Assembly (NCBI RefSeq): GCF_010015445.1
Contig: NC_053126.1
Coordinates: forward strand, 17,780,669-17,844,668
Origin: Perca fluviatilis
Taxonomy: Eukaryota > Chordata > Actinopteri > Perciformes > Percidae
DNA: 64,000 nt
Reading direction: 5' to 3'
Each line of letters begins with the position of its first letter. The first letter of the stretch is position 1. The notes beneath the pieces were generated by a model. The model saw only the letters and a program-made list of their open reading frames with translations. It did not search any database and was not told the DNA's origin. The translations under genes and the position numbers were made by a program. This document shows positions 10,730 through 24,200 of the stretch, piece after piece.

Positions 10730-13700
10730 CTGAGTACTGACCTATTGACTCAAACTTCATTGTCATTTGCTGCATGCTATCATATATCAGCATGTTGGTG
10801 GATGACCTGCCTTTGTATATGTAATGTATTACAACACTAATCTTTCAACATTTCATAGTGAACACACACACACACACACACTTGTATATCGTAATTTAAA
10901 GTACATGTTGAAATCATGAAATGCTACTTAGAATGTTTATAGCATGACTGCAATGTTACGTCACAGACTGAAGAGGGCACTCTAAGTTAAGTGGTTCATA
11001 TTTTGCATCCTGTGTCATCTCACAGGGATTCTTCCACCAAAACTGTTCAGACAAGCATATCGGATGATATACAGAGGATGAATCCACGTGTATTTCTGAA
11101 TGTAAAAACAAGAGCTGAAAAGCTTTTCCTCCGCATATGACGCAAACTGTTTCAATTTGAAATCCTTAACAACCAGCATAGAATTAACACTACAAACACT
11201 GCTCTCTCTTTTTTTAGGCAGTTTACATATTGATTTATAAATTGGATGAATAATCATAATCAATTTCCTGCAGATTACTAGTAATTGTGCTGCTTTTACC
11301 TTGACTCATACAAGCTAATCAACACTTCAGGGAGAGCTGTTTAAATGAACAGGATGTTTAAGGCTGATGCTTCCATGTTGTGTCAGTTGTGCTCTTTCAT
11401 ATTCATGCCAGTGGAGCTTTCAGTCCACAGGCTCACATTGGAATCATAATTGATTAACCGGCTCAGATTAGAAAACAGAAAACAACCTCCTTGTGGTAAT
11501 CAGCACATGGTTTAGTGCACCTTGTGGAGATAAATAAAAAAAAAATAACCATTAAGATACGTTTTTTCATGCTACAATAAACTCTTTGTGCACAGCTGCA
11601 GCACGTGTAGTGAACACGGACCTACAGCTGTGCTACAGTTGTTTTGAAGCAGTTCTTTCATACCTGTCAAAGGCACTGTTTGACTTCATCCTGCTACCTG
11701 TTGTTTCTTAATGTTACTATTATTGAGATCTCTCTGCAACATGCTGACCTGCCCTTACCCACCATTCATTATCACCTTGTCCTTTAAGTTACAGAGGCGT
11801 GAGTTTGTAACCTCAATCCAGTGAAGATTCAGGATATAAAGGAAATGTGTCTGCAATTGATATACTGGTTTATACATTATAACAAACAAGAGGCTGATCC
11901 AGTGACATACACAGAAATGAAGCTCAGCGTAAATTCCTTCAGGAAGACGTCTATTAACTTCAATGACCGCTTGTCTTCCTAAAACTATTCAGCCGTTTAG
12001 AGGCGTTCACTTTTCAGTAACCCAACCAGAATTGGCCACGAAATTCATGATCCAATCACAGCATGACATCCTGCTTTAAATGTCTTTTCTCTGTTGCCGT
12101 CAGCTGTCTTTTCAGGCAAACGTGCAACCCTCCTCCTCCCCTTCCACCTCCGGTCATCGTCAACCACGGCTTCCTGGGTTCCCTTCCGGCAGACCACTCC
12201 TTCATTTGGTCTCCGGGTTCCTTCTCCATAATCACCAGTGTCTAGGCTCCATCGGGGGAATATGTCTTGGCTTCTCTACCCCTTTAAAATTAATTTATAA
12301 CGATTGAGTCAAATCTCCAAAGACTCTGTACATTTCATATTATGCATATGTACGATAAATCTTTGAATATCTGCAACGAAGTCTATCCTGATTAAAACGT
12401 AGGTCAGTTTAACTGTTGTATTAAAAGCTGAAAGTGTTATATTCAAGATATCAAGATAAACTCACCATTAAATCACCCACTGAAGCTACACACAATTATG
12501 ATGATTATAGTGATTTTAGATCTATAGTCCTCTAACAGCATTGTCAAATTGCACATACAGTAAACATGCAACGGCAAAAAAACTGAACCGTGTTGGATTG
12601 ATTTCTTTCATGACTGTGAAATGTGAAATGAAATGAAATGTGTTGTCAAAAGACGGTGAAGCAAACAGAAAATGTCAGTTATTGATTCTCACTGAGCGCA
12701 CTAAAGTATTAACTCTCATGGCCAATTATTGCCTCAACAAACACAGATTATCCAAACAATCCTACGCTGCATGAGATAGAGGCAACTGGAGTGACTTAAT
12801 TGTAATGGTTTTCAGTCTCTCTTTTCATCTCTGTCTCAGATTTATGTATCTTTGGTAATGTGACTATTTGAGTCAAACCCGATGGTCAAATCATGCACCT
12901 CTCACTGCAGCATGATTCTTCAAATATTATAGTCAAAAGTTTTCATATGATTAAAGGAAGTGCTGATGCTTATAAGAAATCACTGAACACAAAAATGACC
13001 ATTGATAATATGAAGAAAACCATTGTCCTTCATATTATGACTCAGTGGACATATGATTATTAAAACCTATAGAGAACATCAATGCAGCGTTTGTAACTCC
13101 ACTAGTGGCTACTGTCTTAAATGTAGCCAAATGTTACCAAACATAGAACTCTTATTTCCCTTGGTACCTTGGAGGTACAACTGTTTCTCAAATTGTAAAA
13201 TGTGAATAGCTCAATGAATTCTTCTTCTTTGATCCAGTCTTCACATCTTTAGTAGATGTTTGTGTCTGTGTGGCATCAATGTGATTTCAGACCGTGAAGC
13301 AGCATCTACAAAACCTACCAAATAAACAAATACATACTGTACATGAACTGATATCAAACCTTCATTTTTTTTCAGCAAAACTGTCCACAAACTGCAACAT
13401 GACTATACGCTTACCAATCTCTAAGATTAATTAAAGCACCATTTCCAGAGCAACCACAACATCGGCACACACTCTGTCAATGTTGTCAGTTACGTAAGTA
13501 TAAATTTCCTGCAATCACCTTCAACCTAACAGGCTTAATTTCCGCAGCTACATCACAAAAGGCATTCACATTCACAAAAAGAATACCCACTCTGACCCCA
13601 CTTTTAGTCATCTAAGTGCAAAATGTGTGTTTCAGTAAAAGCTTTGTTCCCTCAGCGGTAGTACATCTATCTTAACTCTGATAATGGAGATGATGTCTGT

Positions 13701-16700
13701 GCGGCTCATTGCGTCATTTTATGTTATCTGCTGTTTAATCTATGGAAAGCCAAAGAGGCCGTAAACACAGAATTAATTACGTCGAGCTCACAAATCATCG
13801 TCAAACTAATTTTGAACCTGAATTTACCTTTGCGATGATCACAAGAAATGTAGGTTACATCTAGATCAAAACATTGTTATTTCATAATCACAAGAATAAA
13901 ACTGTACCTGTGCCTGTACATAACAATGGGTTTTATGTTGTTTTATTGTACTAGCAACAGTGTTATTTTTTCTTTTCTTCCTGGTTGTAGCTTACTTAAT
14001 CTATGCGAGATGGTTAGACACCAAGACCCTGACTTGTTTCCATCTTAGATCGCCAGCAGTAAGTAAGTCAAATGTATTGACTGACATAGTACTTCACAAT
14101 AAAAGACAAAAGAAAGAAATAAGTTAGAGACAAAATACAGAAATATCTTCAAATGACCCACTGATGCATTGAGGTTATACTACTATTGACTATTGTCAAT
14201 TGACTTCTAGACATCGGAGAGGAACAACAGGTTGCTCATAAAGAGGGAAAAAGGTTAAGTATAAAATTAAATAATGTAGTGATTGCTCTTAATGTTTTGT
14301 GAACTGCAATAGCGTTTCAGAAAATGTGCTTAAGCAATTGAAAAACACTTAAACTAAAAGAAGGTTTAACATTTATTCCACTCCAGTCTCTACTGGCCTG
14401 TGGACACATTGATGTCAATGTGTGAGAGAAATGAACATGTGCTGTCTGAAAACATTAGTTAGTAGTTTCACACTAATGAGTAAAACTTGTTTATGGCGCA
14501 GCTTTGTATTCCTTGTGGATCAATTATTGCAGTGTTTTTTTTCTCAAGTCTTCCATTAAGGACTATAAGGCAGCCACATCTTATAATAGATGTCTTTATT
14601 GTAATGGCCCATCTTACAATTCTTCTGATGGACCTGTTATATCTCTCAGGTCATCCAGCACATCTGCAACCAAAGCTTTTGTATGAACTGTATTAATTTG
14701 TTTTTAACATCACAGGTTATTCATAATTGTCCTCTTTTTTTGACCTGCTGTGCAGACAGAAATCCAATATAAAAGAGGGACTTAGCTCAAAAGTGTGGGC
14801 ATCATTAAGTAATGCTAATTAAGTGGGCTTGTTTTACGACAACAACAGCTTAATTTATTAATTAGCGCATTCTTTGAAATTGCATCGTGGCCTCATGCAG
14901 CTCTGCTCTCACCTCCCAGAGATCTCTGCAGTCTCTATGGTATCTGCTCTGCTGTGCTCTGCTTGTTAATGCCATCTCTCACTCTTGCAGCAGAAAGCAG
15001 CAGTTAAAAGCAGATTGGTATTTCCTGTCTTTCTGGAACAGATAAATCCCATTGTTCTGACTTTTCCACATAGAGCTATTACATATTTGGCTTCTATGCT
15101 CTCACCTCGTCACTCCAAGCCCCCAGAAATCACACAGATTGATGCACCACCTATTACATAGAGTATTATTATCTTCTATTCGCCTCGTGACCATTCCGCA
15201 AGCAACCGTGGTGAACCGATAAATCTAAACCCAGGAATCCATCTGAAATGAAGCAGCAGGTCAAGAGATCGTTGTTATCTTATATAATATAGCATATTTA
15301 AACATTGCTTGGAGCAAACTATGAGATATGAAATGCTATGTACTGTTCATAAGCAGCAGATAGCCATCAGTGCATTGATATCTCTAATATAACTACACTG
15401 TGAACTTTTGCACATCCCCTGCTAATATATTTTTGCACATACTAAATAGATAGATAGATGAATAGATAGCTAGATAGCTAGATAGAAAGAAAGATAGATG
15501 AATAGATAGATAGACTCAGTTCACAGCATAAAATACTTTATTTAGTTATTTAAGTTTGTATAACATTCATTAGAACATTTATCCAAATGTTTTAACACAT
15601 TTTGATAAATATCTATTTAAATATATATTTATAATATATATTTATACATAAAATCTACAGGCGGTTACGTTTGAAAGTCAAAATGATGAAACAGAACAAA
15701 CAGAAAAATAATGTATACACATTAAGATGCAACGGGCAAAATCACAGAAAACAAACTGGAGGAAAATTGGTCAGTGCAAAGGAGAATGTTCTGTCTGGAA
15801 ATGAGTCTCTCAAGAGGAAAATTGCATCTTACATAATCAGAACCGAACACAGCTAAAACACATGTAAGCTTTTCTCTGTACAGCTCTAAAGTAGGACACA
15901 ACAGAGAGAGATACTGAAGAATATAAATACATAAAATACACACCTTTAAAATACATAACTCTTAATTGCTTACTGTAAGTGCACTCATTGATAAACATAT
16001 TAATTTAAGTATATCATATTTTACACCAAAGAGAAACATGCCATGACTACAATCATTGCAAAATACAAGTAAAGCAAGAAAATATGTCCAGTTTTCTAGT
16101 AGGGGTCCAAGAAGACTTGAGTCTTTTACCAAGAATTTTTAAATATTTATCAACTACTTATAAAGCTCTTACCAAATGTATTTTGACACCTGATTCTTAA
16201 ACTTTTTCTTACACCAGAATGTATTCCAATCAAAATTTATAGATTTTAAATGCTGGTACGAAATTGAAATATAACTGAATATCATGTTTGCACATACTTT
16301 TCTGAGAGTTTTTTTTTTTAACATACAGTATATCATTTAAATATACCAGTATTTAAACTTGTTGTTCTGTCTTCTCAAAGCTCTTATTCCTGCCCAAAGG
16401 ACCGAGGAGCGAGCATCGAGGAGGGATCACCGAAGGAGCCATGAGCAAGGATACACAAGAGCAGCCTTACCAGAAGCCATGCAGCTGAAGGAGTTGCTCC
16501 CAATTTATGAGACGCTTCAAAAGAAAGGACGTCTCATCTCTCTAAAACACATTTGCTCGTTGCCTCTCTCCTTCCATGCTTCCTCGGTGGGTGGGACTAA
16601 GACGCGAGGAAAGTGGCAAGTGGAGGAATTGAGGAGGCAATTTAAGGGTTGTGAGATGCAGCTTAACGCTTTCAAAACTAGTCCAAATCTGACTGTGAAG

Positions 16701-17450
16701 ATTGCATTTGCAGCTGAGTTTATGTGAGGAAAAGACTACATAAGAACATATGAGCTACAGTCAAACATGGTGTTGGAAATACACCCAACATTCTGTGCTG
16801 CTCTTAAAGAGTGCTGGAATCATGTAGATTCTGAAATGCTTATGAAAATAGAAATAAACACCAAAGTGCAGGCTATGGTTAAGGCAAATGGTGGAAACAG
16901 AAAATACTGAGAATTTTTCACTTTTAACACAACTAACAAACCTTTCTGACTGTGTATATCTGTTAATGGAGCATTATCGGAGTAAGTACTTGACAAAAAT
17001 GATGAAACAAACACATTTTTGGTTGTGGACTCACCGTATACACATTAACACTATTTATCTGCGTAACTATGAAGAGTTCATTTGTTAAAAATGGATAAAA
17101 GCCATTCTAAAAAATGAATGAACCAACACTAGTTTGATTGATATTCCCTTGAGTGCACAATAAAAAAAAGTGATTTATGAAAAAATTGAGCTCTCTTATC
17201 AAAACAACCTGATACCAATTTGTAATGATATTTCCTGGATCGAACACAAAATAACATGATTTTGTAAAATAACTAAAAACGGAGATATCTGTTTTTGCAA
17301 ATGAATGCTTCATGTTTCATTTGAGCTCATCTCCTCTTTGCCGCCAAAACTGTGAATGTCATGATGAGAAGTTAACACATTTCTAGTAGCTGTAATGTCT
17401 TTCGCATAAGGCAATCTGCACTGAGCCTGTCAGCAAAGCTGAATCACTTG
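10730..17450. other. intergenic, largely featureless
   Basis: This AT-rich stretch separates the axin1 3' end from the galr2 stop codon; the two genes converge here. It holds a short CA run near 10863-10880, a C/T-rich segment near 12130-12240 and a GATA/GATG tract at 15448-15515. I found no exon with family similarity. Part of 15.5-17.4 kb is probably galr2 3' UTR. The open frame at 16359-16727 (plus) has no recognisable domain and is not called as a gene. Confidence 0.5.
15448..15515. repeat. degenerate GATA-type microsatellite
   Basis: The tract consists of GATA units interrupted by GATG, GCTA and GAAA variants. It lies in the stretch downstream of galr2. Confidence 0.75.
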
Positions 17451-18213
17451 TCAAGTCTGCCGCTGAAATGGCAAATTCAGTGTCACTGTGGCTTCTCTTG
17501 GCTCTACAATCCGCCTGTTTATCATTTCACACTCATTCTGTCGTACGTTCTCCTCGTTCATCTGCGACACCTCAGTGGAGCCTGCTTCAAACCCGGGCAC
17601 AGTGTTGGCTACATGAACCACATGGACCTTATTTCTCCCATTTTTACTGAGGATGCAGCTGAACACTTTCTTGAAGCCTTTCCGAAAATGCTTGGACACC
17701 AGAGCGTACACGATGGGGTTGACACAAGAGTTGGCGTAGGCCATGCAGTGAGAGAGAAGCCTGAAGGCATAGGTGGTCTGATTGAAAGGAAAGTCTCCGT
17801 ACAGGTAGCACAAGATCACCACATGGTACGGCAGCCAGCAGATGCAGAAAAGCACAGTGACAATGATGATCATTTTGGTGACTTTGCGTTTGGCCCTCTT
17901 GGATTCGGACATGCCGTCCAGAGGGTCGACAGCCGTCCACAGATACTTGATGGTTCGAGTGTACGAGAGACTCACAATCAACACGGGGATGACGTAGCCG
18001 ACCAGGAAGGTGCACGTGTCCAGCACCTTCCTGTTCTGCTCCTCCCAGCCAGGGATGCACACTGTACTGTTGGCGTAATCGATGAGGTCGTAGTAGCTGA
18101 GATAAGGACCCGCAAAAACCAGAGAGAGACCCCAGATTATCACCATGGCAACCACTGCGTTACACGGGGTCCGTAGCTCTCTGGAGCGCAGCGGGTAACG
18201 AATGGCCAGATAC
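17451..18213 (-). CDS. galr2: galr2 exon 2 (TM4-TM7 and tail)
   Basis: The acceptor is tctttgtag (minus strand) and the first G completes the DRY Arg codon. The exon encodes [16 protein letters not shown] through to the C-terminus LPFQRQT and a TGA. It contains the [10 protein letters not shown] basic ICL3 segment and the [18 protein letters not shown]7/helix-8 junction, both strongly galanin-receptor-like. A long open frame on the opposite strand (17448-18176) is only its antisense shadow. Confidence 0.94.
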
Positions 18214-21200
18214 CTACAAAGAGAACAAATAACACATTGACATTTGATCCAAACCACATGAACAAGATAATTAGTGAACTTACTGAGCCAGTGTGATAAT
18301 TATAGGCCGAAAGAGTGCAATTCGTCATAATTAAAGCGTCGTAATAAAGTCTAAGCTTGGGAACAGAAATCTGTATTTACAGAAAGAACATTTTAAATTT
18401 ATTACGCTATAAAGTAATACAGTTTATTAGTTCAGTAGCCATTGAATGATAGGTTTTTAGGCCGCGCTGGTGCAATCCATCATTTTTAGCACTTGTAAAT
18501 GTATTGAAAATTTTGAAATAAATACATTGGTTTATTAGATTGTTTGTTTTGTTTTACTTTACAACCTAATACAATGTCCTTTTTACATGCGTACATGCAA
18601 ACAAATTGTGATTGACTGAGATATTTTTCGAGGTGTCTACTCTCAGAAGTTAATTTGGGATAAATGAAGCTGTGACTAAATGTGGAAAGTTGAAATGTAC
18701 ATTTCAGTTGTGGATCGCATTCCAAACATACTAATCATTTCTTTCGTACCTCAGGGAAATATGGCATACTGGCTGTTACATCCACACAAAAATAATTGTA
18801 GGATTTTCAATAGGATCTGACCGTGCATGCATCGCTTGGTGAAACCATGACAATAGCACAGAACATGACTGTGCCTTGTGCTGTGCTTTTAATGTTGCTG
18901 AGAAGGTAGGCGATAAAGGAGCAAATCCCACCATACATCACGTGGTATAATGAAGAAAGACCCTGATGTTTTTATGGCACCGACCTCTTTTAATAATTTG
19001 ACACCACACTGCTTTTTGTGTATTATTGCTTAAGTTATTGCCTCATCGTCACCTGATTTGTTCCTCTTTGAACATGTAATGCTGCATTCACCATATTCAA
19101 CATGCTGCTTTATGAGCTTATGTTCTCTGAGGGACAAGGAGTATTTGAGGTATTGCAGCTTCCTTTCCCTGAGGCAGGGATTCTGAGTAAAGCTGCAAAT
19201 CCATGTCCTCAACATCTGCATTTACTGGACATGTCAGCATAGCTCTCAAGAGTTACAGGCCTCTCTGGTCTTTGAAAAGCCTCACTGAAATGAGGCCAAA
19301 GACACTTAGGGCCCTATTTTAACGATCTGAAACGCAAGTATCAAACGTGAAACGCAAGTAGCTTTGTGGGCAGATCTCGGGCGCTGTTGCTATTATACCG
19401 GTGGGATAAATGAGTCTTGCGCCCGACGCAAATCTAAAATGGGTTGGTCTGAAGTTGTAATTGTAATTGTAATTGTAATTTATTTATTTGAACAGGGACA
19501 GTGCACAAAGAACATTAATAGATGTCTTGTGCCAGGTTGTAGCAAATTGCTAATTTCCGCCCGTAGTCCCTGGGCAGGTAGATGGCGCATTAAAATACAA
19601 AGTATTTACAGTACATTACATATAATACAGATATATAAAGTCATAAAGATCTAAAATCATTATTGTTCCCTTATCCCACCCCAAACACAGACATTAATGT
19701 TACACATCAATTTACCGGTGAGAGCAAGTCTGATTAGTTAACAACCAATGCTTAGCCAAGCGTGAGAATGAGTGGAAGTTAGTGCATGAAATTAGCTCTG
19801 TAGGAAGAGTATTCCACTGATTTATAGCCACAATGGAGAATGATGTCCTCCCAAATGCGGTTTTGCATTGTAGAAGACTACATTCACCCCTTGTGGCTGA
19901 TCTAGTTACCCGCGTTGTTTTTCCAGAGCAAAGTGTAACAAATTGTTTCAGAGGAGGAGCAGAAACATTATGAATTATTTTAAAAATAAGGCAAACATTT
20001 GAGTGAAACATTTTCAAGATTTAGCATGCCATATTTAGTGAGAATATGACAATGAAGGTAGTGACGAGGCTTTTTGTCATGAATCTTAAGGGCACTTTTA
20101 TATAATGATTCAAGTATCATTTTGGCTGTTTTACATGCCTGAGACCAACTTGAAATACAATATAAAAAATGTGGAATAATCATTGCGTGGAGGTACATAC
20201 TAGATGCCTCAACAGTAAGGGAATTTCTTATGTTTCTATAATTAGATAGATTAAATTTCAGTGTGTTGCCCAGCTTTTTGAGATGTTTTTTAAAGCTGAG
20301 CGTTGAATCAAGGGTAACCCTCAGATATTTAAATTGGTCCACATTTTTTAATATTTGCCAATATACAAAGATGTCAGGACACTCACTAAGTTTGCGCCTG
20401 TTTGTAAAAAACATTGTAGCAGACTTAGTAGCTAGGTGTGGTTTGGTCGTAACGTGAAAATAACCAGAGCCTGTCTATGCAGAGCCTGTTCACTCCCTAC
20501 CTCACTCCCTATTAGCCCCATTGTACCAACCCGGAATTTTCCAGAGAGTGGAAGTTCTCCCCTTATTAGACATTCTCTAAAATAACCAATCAGAGCGTCA
20601 TCTCACATTCCCTTTAAGAGCAGGCGCACTTCTTCCATGGCGGATTGCTATTATAACGGCGGATTTGCCTGGCGCACGCCAGTGGGAGCTGTCCGAGATG
20701 CGGCAAAGTAATAAATACCCGTCTTGGCCGGGTGGCGATGTTGCTGCGGCCTCTCGGGCGCATCTTCCCAAGTCTGGAGAGGATTGCTGCAGCCATGGAG
20801 CGTGGGCCTCCAAACGCACCACCTGCACCTGATGTGCCTCTTCCTCCTCCCCCCACTCCATCTCCGTCCACACGCTCCACCAGGAGCGCATCGAGTGTCC
20901 AATCCCACCGTAGTTCAACATCACATCTCCTCCTCTAATATTTCCTCATTTATGTCATCAACACATCCATGATTCATGGAAATGTTGTGTAAAACACAAC
21001 AAGCCACAAAGAATGCTGCGACTTTTTGAGGACTGTACTGTAAAGTGCCTCCTGATCTATCCAAACACCTAAAGCGCATTTTCAGTAATATTTTTCTTTT
21101 TCACGCTACATTATGGCCAAGCATGCACCCCTAAAATAGCATCTGAATAACGCACTACTGACTTTAGACTAGCGCCACTGACTTTAGACCAGGTTTTTCC

Positions 21201-24200
21201 TGGTCAGTGGCGGAATTGTTTTCTGAAACTGGAAAGTAGCACCAGGGAACGTTTGCGCCTGAACACGCCTCCTCTTTTTGCTGAACCTCCGCCGGGAGCG
21301 CAAATACATTCCCTAATTTACCGACGTGCGTCTGTGGAGGGAAAAGTCCGCTGTGCGTCGGGTGCAAAATAGGAATGATACATGCGTCGGTGTACAAAAG
21401 CAATTGCGCTGAGTGCAAGATAGGGCCTCTAATGTTCAACATGAAAGGAAAAAAGCACCTTGATACAAATGAAGGCTCAGTGGCTTGGACAAGTACTCAG
21501 ACATTACTCAGTTGTTTGTAAGAAAGCATGAGCTGGTGAACAGTCGGTTAATGTCTGACAAAACGCTTTGCTTTTTGTGTTTTTGATTGGATTCTAAATG
21601 TTTTGCTGAATTACTCTAAAACATAGAAAATCAGACTGGGAAACATCTGTTGAACAAAATACAAAATCACCACATTACCTTGGAAATGGAGCCATGGCTT
21701 AATTTCAAAGTATCCCCCACTTCACAACGAACTGGCTCAATCTAAATGCTGTTTCAGTATTTTCTTTCCAAATGTAACACTGGCTTGATTTTTGCCCAAA
21801 AATAGACATGAACTGCAATGTATATACATTTATTCCTGCTGCTGTTAGCATTGTGAATGACTTTGTTAAAATGTAACTCTTGTATTTTTTATTATACTGC
21901 CCTACAAAGGCAAAAGACCTTAACTCGCCAGAGTGTGGAACTGAGATAAATTACTTAAAAGTTTTTTTGTTGTCCAGCCAAATGAATTATAGGTAGGACG
22001 CAATTAGATTGAATGTATCTTCATAAAAAAGCTTGAGCTCAAACCTGACGTTTGACCCCTATTTTGAAGTTACTGTACTCTGCCTTTGTATTGTCTGCAA
22101 AAAGTGAAAGGTCACTCCAAGGCAAAAGGCAGTAATTTGCAAATTATCAATATTTGGTTGCTGATCACCATTTAAAAACTCATTATAGTAACACGTCTAT
22201 AAAATGTATATATATATATATATATATATAGATATAGATATATAGATATATAATCACCAATATATAATCATAATCTTGCTACCTGACCATACTAAACTAG
22301 ATAATAGCTTCTACACTAGATGCCTATCTGACAGTGCTATAGCGAAATTTAAGGAAGATATTACAACAGCATTTGACTCTATGTCATGCCTTAACATAAC
22401 AGAGGACCTCTATGTTAACCTCAGTCCCTCTCAAATTGATACATTTGTAGACGGTGCTACGACTTGCCTACGGACGACCTTAGACTCTGTCGCTCCTCTC
22501 AAAAAGAAAACGATAAAGCAAAGGAAAACAGCTCCTTGGTATAACTCTCAAACTCCAGAAGTAAAAAAAAAATCTGCGAAACCTCGAAGAGTAAGTGGCG
22601 CTCCACCAAAGTGGAAGAATCACGCTTGGATTGGCAAGAAAGTCTCAAAACCTATAGGAAGGCCCTAAGAAAGGCCAGATCAGACTATTACTCTTCACTA
22701 ATAGAAGAAAATAAGAACAACCCAAGGTTTCTTTTCAGCACTGTAGCCAGGCTGACAGACAGTCACAGCTCTACTGAGCCATCTATTCCTCTAGCTCTGA
22801 GTAGTGATGACTTCATGAGCTTCTTTAATGATAAAATTATAACAATTAGAGACAAAATTAATCACCTTTTGCCCTTAACTTCTAACAGTTCATCTTTAAA
22901 TACAGGACCGCTAGAACAAATGACTAGTCCCGACATATACTTAGACTGCTTTTATCCTATAGACCTTCAACAATTAATGTTAAAGATATCCTCAGCTAAG
23001 CCATCTACCTGTCTCTTGGACCCCATCCCAACGAGGCTACTCAAAGAAGCGTTACCCATGGTAAACACTTCACTACTAAATATGATCAATATGTCCTTAT
23101 TAACAGGTTATGTACCGCAGTCATTTAAAATAGCTGTGATAAAACCTCTTCTGAAAAAAACGACCCTGGATCCTGAGGTCTTAGCAAACTATAGACCTAT
23201 ATCTAACCTTCCTTTTCTATCCAAGATCCTTGAGAAGGTGGTTGCTAATCAGTTATGTGATTTTCTACATAGCAACAGTTTATTTGATGATTTTCAATCA
23301 GGATTTAGAAAGAATCATAGCACAGAGACGGCACTGGTGAAAATTACTAACGACCTTCTAACAGCTGCAGACAAAAGACTTGTCTCCATACTTGTTTTAT
23401 TAGATCTTAGTGCTGCATTTGACACTATTGACCATACAATCCTGTTACACAGATTAGAACACTTAGTCGGAATTAAAGGAATTGCACTTAGCTGGTTTAA
23501 GTCTTATTTCTCTGAGCGATCCCAATTTGTTAACATTAACGATAAACCCTCCAAGCACGCCAAAGTTAGCCATGGCGTTCCTCAAGGCTCAGTGCTTGGA
23601 CCAATTCTATTTTCCTTATATATGCTTCCTCTAGGCCATATTATTAGGAAACACTCAATTAACTATCACTGTTACGCAGACCATACCCAATTATATCTCT
23701 CAATTAAGCCAGATGAAAGTGGTCAGTTAGCAAGACTTCAAACGTGTATTGAGGATATAAAATGCTGGCTGACCCACAACTTCCTGATGTTAAACTCAGA
23801 CAAAACGGAAGTTATTGTGATAGGACCAACGCACCGCCGAACTTCGTTTTCGAAAGCTATATAGCTTCTCTGGATGGTATCGCCCTGGCCTCCAGCACTG
23901 CTGTCAGAAATTTGGGAGTTATTTTTGATCAGGATTTATCCTTCAACGCCCACTTAAAACAAACCTCAAGAATAGCCTTTTTCCATCTTCGTAACATTGC
24001 CAAAATTAGGAATATCATGTCTCAAAACGATGCTGAAAAACTAGTCCATGCATTCGTTACTTCTAGACTAGATTACTGCAATTCCTTATTATCAGGTTGC
24101 CCAAATAAGTCCCTTAAGACGCTCCAGCTGATCCAGAATGCTGCAGCACGTGTTCTGACGAGAACTAAGAGAAGAGATCATATTTCTCCTGTATTAGCTT

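Larger units (their letters stand above)
19309..21428 (-). mobile_element. degenerate PIF/Harbinger transposon
   Basis: The left end is GGGCCCTATTTTAACG at 19309. The right end, read inward on the minus strand, is AGGCCCTATCTTGCAC. The ends are flanked by TTA and CTA, an imperfect match to the 3-bp Harbinger target. Inside are GCGCCCGACGCA-type subterminal repeats, the C-terminus of a HARBI1-like nuclease on the minus strand (20921-21085) and a converging Pro-rich open frame on the plus strand (20732-20938), the usual two-gene Harbinger layout. A LINE fragment interrupts the left part, and the AAAATAACCA-type sequence near 20456 and 20580 brackets a further ~115-bp insertion. The element is inactive. 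Confidence 0.7.

Noticed and set aside
16359..16727. 122-codon open frame with many Arg/Glu
   Set aside because: No recognisable domain and no consistent splice context; the AAGGACCGAGGAGCGAGCAT-type sequence looks repetitive.
17448..18176. 242-codon open frame on the plus strand
   Set aside because: It is the exact antisense of galr2 exon 2, with no family features of its own; the minus-strand receptor explains the lack of stops.
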